Part shown: in pieces, positions 1-6,569 of the stretch
Layout: every line of letters begins with the position of its first letter
Numbering within the stretch: position 1 is the first letter of the stretch
From: Solirubrobacteraceae bacterium
Lineage (GTDB): Bacteria; Actinomycetota; Thermoleophilia; Solirubrobacterales; Solirubrobacteraceae
DNA length: 10,168 bases
Reading direction: 5' to 3'
NCBI GenBank assembly: GCA_030043235.1
Contig: JASHYF010000260.1
Coordinates: forward strand, 1 to 10,168
Translations under genes and position numbers: made by a program
The notes under the pieces: model-generated
What the model was told of the DNA's origin: nothing
The model's input: the letters and a program-made list of their open reading frames with translations, nothing else
The model's database searches: none

Positions 1-39
1 CGCGAGCGCGCCGAGCGCGAGGATCGCGTGACGCCTCAT
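1..39 (-). CDS. 5' end of an exported protein (partial)
   Basis: Only the first 13 codons are inside the window, read leftward from an ATG at 39-37. They give MRRHAILALGALA, a short basic start followed by an alanine/leucine-rich run, which looks like the beginning of a Sec signal peptide or lipoprotein leader. A second in-frame ATG lies at 48-46 (adding MTS). I prefer 39 because a TAnnnT box (TACCAT, 47-52) lies exactly 7 nt upstream, the same geometry as the leaderless start at 8459, and no Shine-Dalgarno sequence is visible for either start. The gene is divergent from the LapA-like gene at 178. Nothing can be said about its function from so few residues. Confidence 0.5.
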   Translation of the reverse strand, partial: MRRHAILALGALA

Positions 40-46
40 CGATGTC

Positions 47-52
47 ATGGTA
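47..52 (-). promoter_or_regulatory. candidate -10 box for a leaderless start at 39
   Basis: On the minus strand TACCAT fits the actinobacterial TAnnnT -10 pattern and is followed by 7 nt before the ATG at 39. That would place the transcription start at or next to the start codon. No good -35 hexamer is visible at 17 nt, so this is tentative. The box touches the left edge of the 54-bp tandem repeat. Confidence 0.3.
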
Positions 53-158
53 GGCGCGGCGCCGCGGCTCGCCGGGCCTCCCCTTGCAGCGAGACGGGCT
101 CGGCGAGGCGCGGCGCCGCGGCTCGCCGGGCCTCCCCTTGCAGCGAGCCGGGCTCGGC
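52..158. repeat. two tandem copies of a 54-bp unit
   Basis: Positions 52-104 and 106-158 are the same 53-bp sequence with one substitution (GAGACGGG in the first copy, GAGCCGGG in the second), giving a 54-bp period. Each copy contains the palindrome GCCGCGGC and a TTGCAG, and ends in a short dyad (in copy 2, CGAGCC-G-GGCTCG). The two copies fill almost the whole gap between the divergent genes at 39 (-) and 178 (+). Copy 2 ends directly before a TACGAT box (159-164). The duplication may multiply a regulatory element, or be recent and neutral. Confidence 0.9.
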
Positions 159-177
159 TACGATCGAAAGGCGCGCG

Positions 178-450
178 ATGTCCGCTCCACCAGCACCCAC
201 GCAGGGCCGCAAGCCTCAGCCGGCGAAGGCCGGGCGGCGTGACCGCAGGGAGCTGGCGCGCGGCACCGGGATGCTCGCCCTGGCGGGGATCTCGATCGCG
301 TTCGCGCTGGTGAACCTGCGAGAGGTGCGGGTCGACTGGATCGTCGGCTCGGGCCGCGCGCCGCTGATCGTGGTGATCGTGATCTCGCTGGCGGTCGGGG
401 TCGTGCTCACGTACTGTGCGGAACGCCTGTCTCGCAGGCGCCGCGGCTGA
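178..450 (+). CDS. small LapA-domain (DUF1049-like) membrane protein
   Basis: This 90-residue protein has a basic, proline-rich cytosolic start (residues 1-29) and two hydrophobic segments (about 30-46 and 62-80). Between them is the motif FALVNLREVRVDWIVG, followed by a short arginine-rich tail (SRRRRG). This is the pattern of the LapA/DUF1049 family: two helices joined by a loop with N..xVxVDW. In proteobacteria LapA proteins act in envelope/LPS assembly; in actinobacteria the role is unknown, so no process is assigned. The start at 178 is chosen because GAAAGG (166-171) sits 6 nt upstream. The open frame reaches back to 28, but that part only translates the 54-bp repeats. TACGAT (159-164) could be the -10 box. 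The last 44 bases overlap the 3' end of the convergent TetR gene. Confidence 0.8.
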   Translation: MSAPPAPTQGRKPQPAKAGRRDRRELARGTGMLALAGISIAFALVNLREVRVDWIVGSGRAPLIVVIVISLAVGVVLTYCAERLSRRRRG

Positions 451-1837
451 CGGGCAGGCGCTCCTGGAGGAGGAGCTCGGCGGCGGCGCCGGCGCCGATG
501 TGCGGCGCGAGCACGAGGTAGGCGAGCTGGTCGGAGAGAGCCGCCAGCAGCGGGATCCGCCCGGCGGCCACCTGACAGCAGATCGTGTGCCAGATGGCGC
601 CGGCGACCGCGTCCGCGGTGAGGCGGCCGCTCGCCTCCGCGGGAGCTCCCTCGATCAGCAGCGTGGCGAGGCTGTGCGCGAGCTCGGCGATGCGCTCGCA
701 CGCGTCCGCGCCGGCGAAGAATCCCTCGTGGACGAGCGTGCGCGTGTGCAGCGGGTGATCGGCGAGGTGGCGCATGAGCTGTGCGAGGACCCTGCGCACC
801 GCGCGCGGCCACGCGTCTGAGACGAGCTCCGGGTCGGCGGCGATCGCGAGCAGCGCGTCGCTGACCATGTCGAGGGCGGCCAGGTAGCACTCGTCCCGGC
901 CGGCGAACTGCTCCCAGAAGGCCTCGAGCGACACGTTGGCCTCGTCGGCGATCTGCGGCGCGCTCAGCGTGTGGTAGGCCTCGCGCGTGGCCAGTCGCAG
1001 CGCGGCGCCGAGCATGCGCGTGCGCTCGTCGTGGCTCGCCGCCTGAGCGCCGTTCAAGCCGTGGCCGTAGATGGAGGCGATTTCGCGGATGCGCAGCGTC
1101 AAATCGGCCGTCAGGCGCGCGGTGATGCGCTCGGCCGTGGGAGCGTGGAAGCACATCGTCCACTCGAGCATCTCCGCGACGAGATCCAGCCTCACGCCGT
1201 TTGGCTGGTGGCGCAGGGAGGCGCAGGCAATGCCGTGCAGGCCGCCGGCGATGCCGCGTACGATGGGCACCGGCAGAGCTGCCGCGCCGGGCGCCTGGGC
1301 GAAGCCCTGCGCGAGCATTTGCTCGCAGATGCCGATCGCCCTGCACAGGCGCAGCGCGCCGTCGACGCCGGCGGTCTGCGCCTCGAGTACGGCAAGCGTG
1401 CTCGCGTTGCGATCTTCGGCGGTCGCCTGGGCGAAGCGCTCGAAGCTCGCGCGTGCGCGCTCCTCGAGCGTGCCGTCGGTGGCGAGGTAGGCGCGGCGGA
1501 CCTGCTGGAAGCCACGGCGGACGATCACGTCGAAGGTGGCGAGGAAGCACTCCTGCTTGTTGGCGAACTGCTCGTAGAACGAGCGGCGCGAGACGCCGGC
1601 CAGGCCGATCACCTGCTTGACGCTCGTCTCCTCGTAGCCGCTGCGCGCGACGGCCTCCACCATCGCGCCGTGGATGCGCGCGCGCTGGTTGAGCATGACC
1701 TCGTCGCGAGCCAGCCGGTGTGGCCCGTGGGGCAGCCGTTTGTACAGCGGCGCGATCTCCACGCCGCGCACGGGCGCCTCGCTCCTGTCGATGCGCACGG
1801 TGCGCGCGGCGGACGGCGTCCTTCGTCCTGATCCCAT
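407..1837 (-). CDS. tandem double-domain TetR-family transcriptional regulator
   Basis: This 476-residue protein is about twice a normal TetR regulator and contains two complete TetR-like halves. The first HTH covers about residues 43-103 (TSVKQVIGLAGVSRRSFYEQ, then FANKQECF). The second covers about 271-324 (LSAPQIADEANVSLEAFWEQ, then FAGRDECY). Each is followed by an alpha-helical segment (about 104-265 and 325-460) of the size of a TetR ligand/dimer domain. No frameshift separates the halves. The start is set by a strong Shine-Dalgarno sequence (GGGAGGT on the minus strand, 1841-1847) just before the ATG. The gene is divergent from the VOC gene at 2141, a usual place for a local repressor, and converges on the LapA gene with a 44-bp overlap. 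Ligand and targets are unknown. A two-DNA-binding-domain monomer may bind one bipartite site or dimerise to a four-HTH unit (inference). Confidence 0.92.
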   Translation of the reverse strand: MGSGRRTPSAARTVRIDRSEAPVRGVEIAPLYKRLPHGPHRLARDEVMLNQRARIHGAMVEAVARSGYEETSVKQVIGLAGVSRRSFYEQFANKQECFLATFDVIVRRGFQQVRRAYLATDGTLEERARASFERFAQATAEDRNASTLAVLEAQTAGVDGALRLCRAIGICEQMLAQGFAQAPGAAALPVPIVRGIAGGLHGIACASLRHQPNGVRLDLVAEMLEWTMCFHAPTAERITARLTADLTLRIREIASIYGHGLNGAQAASHDERTRMLGAALRLATREAYHTLSAPQIADEANVSLEAFWEQFAGRDECYLAALDMVSDALLAIAADPELVSDAWPRAVRRVLAQLMRHLADHPLHTRTLVHEGFFAGADACERIAELAHSLATLLIEGAPAEASGRLTADAVAGAIWHTICCQVAAGRIPLLAALSDQLAYLVLAPHIGAGAAAELLLQERLPVSRGACETGVPHST

Positions 1838-1840
1838 TCA

Positions 1841-1847
1841 ACCTCCC
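1841..1847 (-). promoter_or_regulatory. strong ribosome binding site of the double TetR gene
   Basis: GGGAGGT on the minus strand lies 3 nt before the ATG (GGAGG is 4 nt away). It is the clearest Shine-Dalgarno sequence in the window and fixes the start at 1837. Confidence 0.75.
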
Positions 1848-1915
1848 TGACGTCTTTCCCTCGAAACGACGATCTTTCAAACCAGCGGACTACTGTCATG
1901 CATCGCGCCCTATGA

Positions 1916-1950
1916 ATCATCCCATGTCAGCAATTTTTTGTCTACAGACA
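1916..1950 (-). promoter_or_regulatory. candidate promoter and overlapping operator of the double TetR gene
   Basis: On the minus strand TAGACA (1939-1944; TTGACA-like) is separated by 17 nt from GATGAT (1916-1921; four of six with TATAAT). This would give a leader of roughly 70 nt containing the Shine-Dalgarno sequence. The -35 hexamer is half of the inverted repeat TGTCT-AC-AGACA (1939-1950), next to a T6 run (1934-1939). A second, longer dyad, CTGTCATG (1893-1900) and CATGTCAG (1923-1930), matches at 7 of 8 positions with a 22-nt spacer and flanks the -10. These are plausible autoregulatory operators for the divergent TetR protein. Binding is inference. Confidence 0.35.
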
Positions 1951-2140
1951 GCTGGCCTAGCAGCATCCCGCGCGATTCGAGCCCTCGGCACGATCGACAC
2001 GCGAAGGCGCCACGCCGTCGGCGGGCGTTCGCACACGTTGCAGGCGCGTTGCAGAAGGCGCCGCGAGCTGCCCGGACGAGAGTGCGCGCGTGGCGCCCCC
2101 GGTCTCGCGACGGCGGGCGCTCAGGCGGTAGTCTCAGCAT
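1951..2140. promoter_or_regulatory. rest of the TetR/VOC divergent region, with direct repeat and possible leaderless -10
   Basis: The gap 1838-2140 is about 300 bases without a convincing gene; small frames in it are arginine-rich and lack start signals. The part nearest the VOC gene holds a direct repeat of CGTTGCAG at 2036-2043 and 2047-2054 (11-nt period, one helical turn), a possible regulator site. TAGTCT (2129-2134) lies 6 nt before the GTG at 2141 and fits a TAnnnT -10 box for leaderless transcription. No good -35 is visible. Confidence 0.3.
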
Positions 2141-2983
2141 GTGGAGGGCGTCCGGCGAGGAGCGGTGAGGCTGCGCCAGGCGGTGCTGGTGGCCGCGGAG
2201 CTCGAGCCGGTGGCCGCGGCGCTGCGCTCGGCGCTCGGCCTGGGCGAGCCGTTTCGCGACCCGGGCGTCGGCGAGTTCGGCCTGCACAACGCGGTGTTCG
2301 CGCTGGGCGACTGCTTCCTGGAGGTGGTCTCGCCCACGCGTGACGGCACGGCCGCCGGCCGCTACCTGGCGCGCCGTGGGGGCGATACCCCGTCCGGGGC
2401 ACGCGGCGGCGGCTACATGGTGATCTTCGACGTAGAAGATCTGGAGGGAGCGCGCTCGCGCGCGCTTGGGGCGGGCGTGCGCGTGGTCTGGCAGATCGAC
2501 CTGCCGGACATCTCCGGGACGCACCTGCACCCGGCGGACATGCGCGGCGCGATCGTCTCGCTCGACCGCTCCAACCCTTACGGCTCGTGGCGCTGGGGCG
2601 GGCCCGAGTGGACAGGTCGCATCCCCCTGCGGGGAGGATCCGGCGCGGGCGCGCCCGGGCGCCTGGCGGGCATCACCGTGGCGGTGGCCGACCCGGCGGC
2701 GGTGGCCGCGCGCTGGGGGGAGGTGCTGGGGGTGAGGGTGAGCGACGTCGATGAGTCGGCGCTCGAGGACGGCGGGAGCGGGCCGGCGCGCGGGCAGCGG
2801 TTGGCGCACCGCGACCGGCCGCTGCTGCGGCTCGACGGCGGCGAGGTACGTTTCGAGCCGGCTGCCGGCGAGCGCGCTGAAGGCCTGGTGGAGATCGCGC
2901 TGGAGCTCCCGCAGAGGCTGCCGGGCGCCGCCGAGACGATCGAGCTGGGCGGCGTGCGGCTGCGGAGGGTCAGCGGACTCTAG
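2141..2983 (+). CDS. VOC (glyoxalase-like) superfamily protein
   Basis: This 280-residue cytosolic protein carries the vicinal-oxygen-chelate pattern of beta-alpha-beta modules. Strand/helix QAVLVAAELEPVAAALRSAL (residues 13-32) is followed by HNAVFALGDCFLEVVSP (49-65). A second half, GGYMVIFDVEDLEGARSRAL (90-109), leads into HLHPADMRGAIVSLDR (128-143) and SWRWGGPEW (149-157). A further degenerate module, AGITVAVADPAAVAARWGEV (176-195), ends with ETIELGGVRLRRV. Family members are metal-dependent lyases, isomerases, dioxygenases or binding proteins; the usual first-strand histidine is absent and I cannot assign a substrate. The start is uncertain. GTG 2141 has a TAGTCT box 6 nt upstream and fits leaderless initiation. 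In-frame GTG 2165 has a close GAGGAG and begins right at the first strand. The gene is divergent from the TetR gene and may be its target. Confidence 0.85.
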   Translation: MEGVRRGAVRLRQAVLVAAELEPVAAALRSALGLGEPFRDPGVGEFGLHNAVFALGDCFLEVVSPTRDGTAAGRYLARRGGDTPSGARGGGYMVIFDVEDLEGARSRALGAGVRVVWQIDLPDISGTHLHPADMRGAIVSLDRSNPYGSWRWGGPEWTGRIPLRGGSGAGAPGRLAGITVAVADPAAVAARWGEVLGVRVSDVDESALEDGGSGPARGQRLAHRDRPLLRLDGGEVRFEPAAGERAEGLVEIALELPQRLPGAAETIELGGVRLRRVSGL

Positions 2984-2986
2984 ACC

Positions 2987-3004
2987 GCTGCCCGGCAGGG
3001 CAGC
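2987..3004. terminator. hairpin between convergent genes (candidate bidirectional terminator)
   Basis: GCTGCCC-GGCA-GGGCAGC is a perfect 7-bp, GC-rich stem with a 4-nt loop, 3 nt after the VOC stop and about 63 nt past the TolB-like stop. No T tract follows, so it is at best a U-poor terminator of the kind common in high-GC actinobacteria. Confidence 0.45.
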
Positions 3005-3067
3005 TGTACGCTGCTGTTTCGAGCGCGTTCCCGCAGCCGTATCGCGCGGCCCGACGCGCGGCCTGTG

Positions 3068-4060
3068 TCACTTGACGCAAACCAGCCGGTGCAGCCTCGG
3101 CGACTTGACACACAGCGTGGCGTTCCCGCTGACAGAGGGCGATACTTCCGTTTCGATCCGAGACACGTGGGCGCATGCTGCGGTCGCCACCGGGGCCGTG
3201 GCGGACACGACGGGCTGCCAGGCGATGGGGCGCACCACTTCGAGTTCTTTGGGCGCCGGGCACGAGGACTGGCGCACCCCGGCGAGCGTGCCCTCGCCGG
3301 CTTCGGCCAGGCCATGGCCGTCCGGCGCCCACACGGCCGTGGTGCAGGAGGTGCGCAGGACGACTGCAGGTAGCGACGGCGGCCGGCCTTCGAGGTGGCG
3401 CGTGGCGTGGCTGAACGGGAAGCAGAGCGACACGACCAAGGTCCCGCCGTCGGGCGACCAGTCGGGTCGCAGCGTCCCTTCCGGCTCTTCGAAGCCCGTC
3501 AAGGCGAGCACCTCGAACACGTGCTGGCTGGGCGGGGTGAGAAGCTCGAGCGCCGGCGCTGCGAGCTTCCGGTGGTGTCTCCCGGTGGTCCTCATCCGCG
3601 TGAAGGCGATCGTTCCCGTCGAGCTCCAGCGCGGCTCGCTGTCGCCAGGATCGCTCGTGAGCCGTCGCACCGGCGAGCCGGGTGTGACCCCGGTGACGTA
3701 CAGCCCGCCGGGGCGCACGAACACGATTTCCCGGCCGTCCGGGGAGAAGGCCGGTTCGCTGCCGGCGACCAGCGGGTGGGCTTCGGCACCGTCCGCCTGC
3801 GCCAGGTAGATCGTGATCGTGTGTCCGACTTCGCGCTGGAATGCGAGCGCGTTGCCCGAGGGGGAGAAGCTCGGCGCCGAGTCGTTTGGTCCCGAGGTGA
3901 GCTGGGCCTGGCCGCCGCTAGCCGGGTTCACAGCCCAGATGTGGCCCTCGGCGGAGTATGCGATCACCCCGTCCTGGCCCGGGAAGGAGCCGAGCGCCGC
4001 GGCCGGCGCCAACAGCGCAAAGCCCGCGCAGGCCACTGCTGCTCTGATGAGCCTGCTCAT
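3068..4060 (-). CDS. exported TolB/PD40-type beta-propeller protein
   Basis: From the ATG at 4060 this is 330 residues. It starts with a clear Sec signal peptide (MSRLIRAAVACAGFALLAPAAALG). PD40/WD40-like propeller repeats with the xxSPDG core follow: APSFSPSGNALAFQ (62-75), EPAFSPDGREIVFV (102-115), EPRWSSTGTIAFTR (142-155), RPDWSPDGGTLVVS (198-211) and AVWAPDGHGLAEA (242-254). Such domains fold as a propeller and usually serve in envelope protein contacts; TolB of the Tol-Pal system is the model, but no tol genes are nearby, so no Tol role is assigned. Six cysteines (213, 239, 267, 296, 317, 328) lie in the C-terminal half, suggesting disulfides outside the cell. The frame opens 29 codons earlier (4147), but the signal peptide and a GAGG at 4069-4072, 8 nt from the ATG, favour 4060. 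It is divergent from the membrane protein at 4156. Confidence 0.85.
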   Translation of the reverse strand: MSRLIRAAVACAGFALLAPAAALGSFPGQDGVIAYSAEGHIWAVNPASGGQAQLTSGPNDSAPSFSPSGNALAFQREVGHTITIYLAQADGAEAHPLVAGSEPAFSPDGREIVFVRPGGLYVTGVTPGSPVRRLTSDPGDSEPRWSSTGTIAFTRMRTTGRHHRKLAAPALELLTPPSQHVFEVLALTGFEEPEGTLRPDWSPDGGTLVVSLCFPFSHATRHLEGRPPSLPAVVLRTSCTTAVWAPDGHGLAEAGEGTLAGVRQSSCPAPKELEVVRPIAWQPVVSATAPVATAACAHVSRIETEVSPSVSGNATLCVKSPRLHRLVCVK

Positions 4061-4155
4061 GTGCCACGCCTCACAGACCTGCCGATCACCAACGGGTACG
4101 ATACACCGCGAATTGTCAGCGATCACAAGGCCCAACGCGCGCCGCACCCAGGCGA
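4061..4155. promoter_or_regulatory. divergent control region between the propeller gene and the membrane-protein gene
   Basis: This 95-nt gap carries overlapping -10-like boxes on both strands: TACGAT on plus (4097-4102) and TATCGT on minus (4098-4103). For the minus strand, TTGTGA lies 19 nt upstream of TATCGT, longer than ideal, and the leader would contain the GAGG at 4069-4072. No convincing -35 is visible for the plus strand. This is weak evidence for a shared divergent promoter. Confidence 0.25.
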
Positions 4156-4806
4156 ATGGCCGATGAGGAGCACCCGGCCCTTGGCCGCCCCGCCGAGGGT
4201 CCCGCCGAGGGCCGCCCCGCCGAGGGCGAGCGAGGGATCGATCGGCTCGTCAAGATCGGTCAGGTGCTCGGCGGCCTGGCGGCCCTTCTCACTGTCAGCT
4301 TCCTGATCTACAACAACGTCCTGAAGTCGGGATCGCCGGCTCCCCCGCCGGCGGTCGTCAGCGCGACCGTCACCCACGTCCAAGCGATTCCCGGCATCAC
4401 CCTGCGCAGCGCCCTCAACAGCGATCCGGGTGTGCTTCAGGAGAAAGAAGCCGCACTCAGGGCGGCGGGCGTGGATCAGCAGGAAATCAATCACGACCTG
4501 CAGGTCAAGGGCGTCCTGCTCGAATACGCCTTCAACGTCCAGGGCTCGGCCGGTCAGGCGGTGAAACTGACAAGCATGCTCTACAACGCGCAGACGCTCG
4601 AACGCGTGCCCGAGGAAGGTGACCAGACGATCGATCCCGAACGGTTTGTGCTCCACGCGGCGTCGGAAGCGGGAGTGCAAGCCAGCTGGTTCGAAACGCC
4701 GGCTCCCGGTAGGTATTACGTCGAAGTCCACGTCGCCGCGTTGGATGGAGCAATCAAGGGCAAGGGCGAATCGCCTCGCTTCACCATCACCGGCGCGCGA
4801 CACTGA
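4156..4806 (+). CDS. single-pass membrane protein with extracytoplasmic domain, unknown function
   Basis: I do not recognise this 216-residue protein. Residues 1-28 are acidic and proline-rich with a repeated PAEG unit (GRPAEGPAEGRPAEGE), likely cytosolic. One transmembrane helix spans about 34-55 (IGQVLGGLAALLTVSFLIYN), followed by a proline-rich linker (SPAPPP). The outer part (about 70-216) alternates short hydrophobic strands such as LLEYAFNV, YYVEVHVAAL and FTITG, suggesting a beta-sandwich or Ig-like fold (inference). The N-terminal repeat comes from a 17-bp DNA unit present at 4183-4199 and 4210-4226, in frame. Codon choice differs from its neighbours, with more GAA, AAA and CAA and a visibly lower GC content, which might mean later acquisition. 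The ATG at 4156 has only a weak CAGG upstream. A 7-bp hairpin overlaps the stop codon. Confidence 0.75.
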   Translation: MADEEHPALGRPAEGPAEGRPAEGERGIDRLVKIGQVLGGLAALLTVSFLIYNNVLKSGSPAPPPAVVSATVTHVQAIPGITLRSALNSDPGVLQEKEAALRAAGVDQQEINHDLQVKGVLLEYAFNVQGSAGQAVKLTSMLYNAQTLERVPEEGDQTIDPERFVLHAASEAGVQASWFETPAPGRYYVEVHVAALDGAIKGKGESPRFTITGARH

Positions 4807-4819
4807 CGGCGACCGTCAG
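4803..4819. terminator. hairpin at convergent gene ends (candidate bidirectional terminator)
   Basis: CTGACGG-CGA-CCGTCAG is a perfect 7-bp stem with a 3-nt loop. It overlaps the TGA of the membrane-protein gene and lies 19 nt past the stop of the convergent hydrolase gene. There is no T tract. Its position between converging genes supports a terminator role on both strands. Confidence 0.5.
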
Positions 4820-4838
4820 CCGGGTGGCGCGGCCCGCC

Positions 4839-6569
4839 TCACGCGAGCGCCTCCACGATCAGCGGGAACACGTCGCGGTGCGCCTCGCGGCCGAGGAACA
4901 CGTCGAGGTGCGTGTAGCCGGGCAGCAGGTGCAGGCGGTGGCGGCCGGGGGCGAGCGCGTCGAAGTACGCGAACGCGCGCTCCTGGGAGGCGGCCAGGAA
5001 GCACGTGTTCTCGGCTCCGGCGATGAACGTGAAGCGCGCGCCGGTGCGCGCCTCGCCGTCCACCAGGCTGTCGGGCAGGCCGGGGAGCTTGCCGGTCGGC
5101 ACGAGGTGTCCGGCGGCCGCACAGCCGGCCATCTGCTTGAAGAAGGACATCGGGCAGAAGCCCCACTCGCGCGCGCCCCACTCGTGCGTGTCGTGGTCGA
5201 GGTTCGAGTGGCGCCAGAGCACCTCGCGGCCGACGCCGTAGAAGTAGTTGGCCGACTGGCAGATCTCGCTGTCGCAGATGGTGTGCCCCGCCGTGGAGGC
5301 GCGCGCGATCGCGCGGTTGACCCTCGCCGGTGGCCGCGCCGTCCACTGCGGATCCACGCCGCGCACGAACAGCGACGCCATCGGCAGCAGCGTGCGCAGG
5401 CGCAGCCGCGAGCGCGGCGTGAGGCTGACGTGCAGCGAGACGGCGTTGCTGACGATGTCGGTCACCTGCGGCAGCAGGCCCGCGACGGCGGCCATCGTGA
5501 AGCTGGTCGAGCCCTGGCAGTGCACGACCGCCTTGAGCGTGTCGCTGCCGGTCTCGCGCAGGATCGTGGCGAGGGCAGCCGGGTGGTCGTACACGGCGAC
5601 CTCGTCGAGCGTCCACGCCGACGGCGGCAGGTCGATCGAGCCGCGCCAGTTCTCCGCCCACACGTCGTAGCCGGCCTGCACGAGTGCGCCGGCAAGCGTC
5701 TGGCGCGTGGGCGCGCCGTAGAACATGTTCGCGCGCACGGAGCAGCCGTGTGCGAGCAGCACCGGTCCGCGCGAGGGCTCGTGCGCGCCGCGGATGTTGT
5801 GGAGCGTCCCCGCGCGCCCGTCGCCGGCCTGGAAGCCGATGATCCGCCGCCGCAGCCGCTCACGCCCGGGCAGCTCGTGCCATTCGCCCGGCCGCCTGCC
5901 CTGCCAGCGCGGGTCGAGCTCGCCGGGGCTCGGCCAGTCGGCCGTGTCCACCACCTGCGAGCGGCGGCCGAACAGCTCCACCAGCTGGCCCGTGAAGTAG
6001 CGCTCGAACTCCGCCACCGACTCCACGCCGCGCGGCCCGGCCGAGCCCCGCATGGAGGCGAGCATGCGCGCGAAGCCAGGCTGGCTGATGTGCAGGATCC
6101 CCGTCGCCACCGTCGCCGCGTCGCCCTCCGGCTCGTCCTCGTGGTGGCCGCTGAGGATGCGCACGAGCAGCCGTGAGGTATCGCCCCAGCCGTCCATGTT
6201 CGGGCCGTGCTGGACGTCCTTGAAACCGCTCGAGGTCATTGCCCGCCCCTCGCGATCGCGCAGGAACAGGCGGTAGAGCATGCGCCGGTGCCGCGGCGAG
6301 CCGTCGGGGACGAACAGGTTGAACCAGCCCCGCTCCACGCGCAGCTCGCCGCCGAGCTCGTCGCACCACACCACACCCTGCGCGCGGCCGAGGTGCTCGG
6401 GATCGGCGATGAAGCGCCGGACGTCGTCGATCTCGATCGTCAGCTCCTGGGCGCACGTCGTCCCGCGCGCGCGCCCCGCGACCATCGCCTGGTTGTAGCT
6501 GAGCTCGTCGAAGGAGATCCACCCGGACATGCGCTCGCGGAAGCTGAGCGTGTCCGTGGGCGCGCTCAT
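4839..6569 (-). CDS. alpha/beta hydrolase of the GMC-oxidase-associated type, with a Cys nucleophile
   Basis: This is a 576-residue protein in two parts. Residues 1-180 hold the conserved-looking segment FRERMSGW, then TIEIDDVRRFIADPEHLG, GWFNLF, LYRLFLRD and MDGWGDTSRLLVRI. As I recall, this domain links oxidase and hydrolase in long fused GMC-hydrolase proteins of other bacteria. Residues about 240-576 are an alpha/beta hydrolase: oxyanion-side HG (VLLAHGCSV, 270-278), nucleophile elbow VVHCQGSTSF (348-357) and catalytic-His motif LPGYTHLDVF (549-558, His554). The elbow aligns as V-H-Cys-Q-G, so Cys351 stands where serine is usual, as in dienelactone hydrolases. The third triad residue is uncertain, near GAENTCF (518-524). 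No signal peptide is seen. It follows the GMC gene and was probably ATGA-coupled to it; a 65-bp duplication now separates them. The substrate is unknown; an ester, lactone or acyl-thioester is plausible. Confidence 0.88.
   Translation of the reverse strand: MSAPTDTLSFRERMSGWISFDELSYNQAMVAGRARGTTCAQELTIEIDDVRRFIADPEHLGRAQGVVWCDELGGELRVERGWFNLFVPDGSPRHRRMLYRLFLRDREGRAMTSSGFKDVQHGPNMDGWGDTSRLLVRILSGHHEDEPEGDAATVATGILHISQPGFARMLASMRGSAGPRGVESVAEFERYFTGQLVELFGRRSQVVDTADWPSPGELDPRWQGRRPGEWHELPGRERLRRRIIGFQAGDGRAGTLHNIRGAHEPSRGPVLLAHGCSVRANMFYGAPTRQTLAGALVQAGYDVWAENWRGSIDLPPSAWTLDEVAVYDHPAALATILRETGSDTLKAVVHCQGSTSFTMAAVAGLLPQVTDIVSNAVSLHVSLTPRSRLRLRTLLPMASLFVRGVDPQWTARPPARVNRAIARASTAGHTICDSEICQSANYFYGVGREVLWRHSNLDHDTHEWGAREWGFCPMSFFKQMAGCAAAGHLVPTGKLPGLPDSLVDGEARTGARFTFIAGAENTCFLAASQERAFAYFDALAPGRHRLHLLPGYTHLDVFLGREAHRDVFPLIVEALA

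Noticed and set aside
52..158. CRISPR-like direct repeats
   Set aside because: There are only two head-to-tail copies with no unique spacer between them and no cas genes. It is a simple tandem duplication.
216..1880. 554-codon minus-strand frame overlapping the TetR gene in another phase
   Set aside because: It is an extreme Arg/Ala-rich translation without motifs, while the TetR frame in the same stretch has two HTH domains and a strong ribosome binding site.
1938..2168. 76-codon plus-strand frame in the TetR/VOC gap
   Set aside because: It starts at a non-ATG codon inside a T-run/dyad, has no ribosome binding site and is Arg/Ser-rich. It is better explained as regulatory DNA.
3068..4060. 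Assignment of the propeller protein as TolB of the Tol-Pal system
   Set aside because: Only generic PD40 repeats and a signal peptide are visible. No tolA, tolQ, tolR or pal gene is present, and the length is shorter than a typical TolB with its N-terminal domain.
4824..6176. 450-codon open frame antisense to the hydrolase gene
   Set aside because: Its translation is arginine/alanine/histidine-rich and shows no domain, while the opposite strand encodes a clear alpha/beta hydrolase. This is the usual high-GC shadow.
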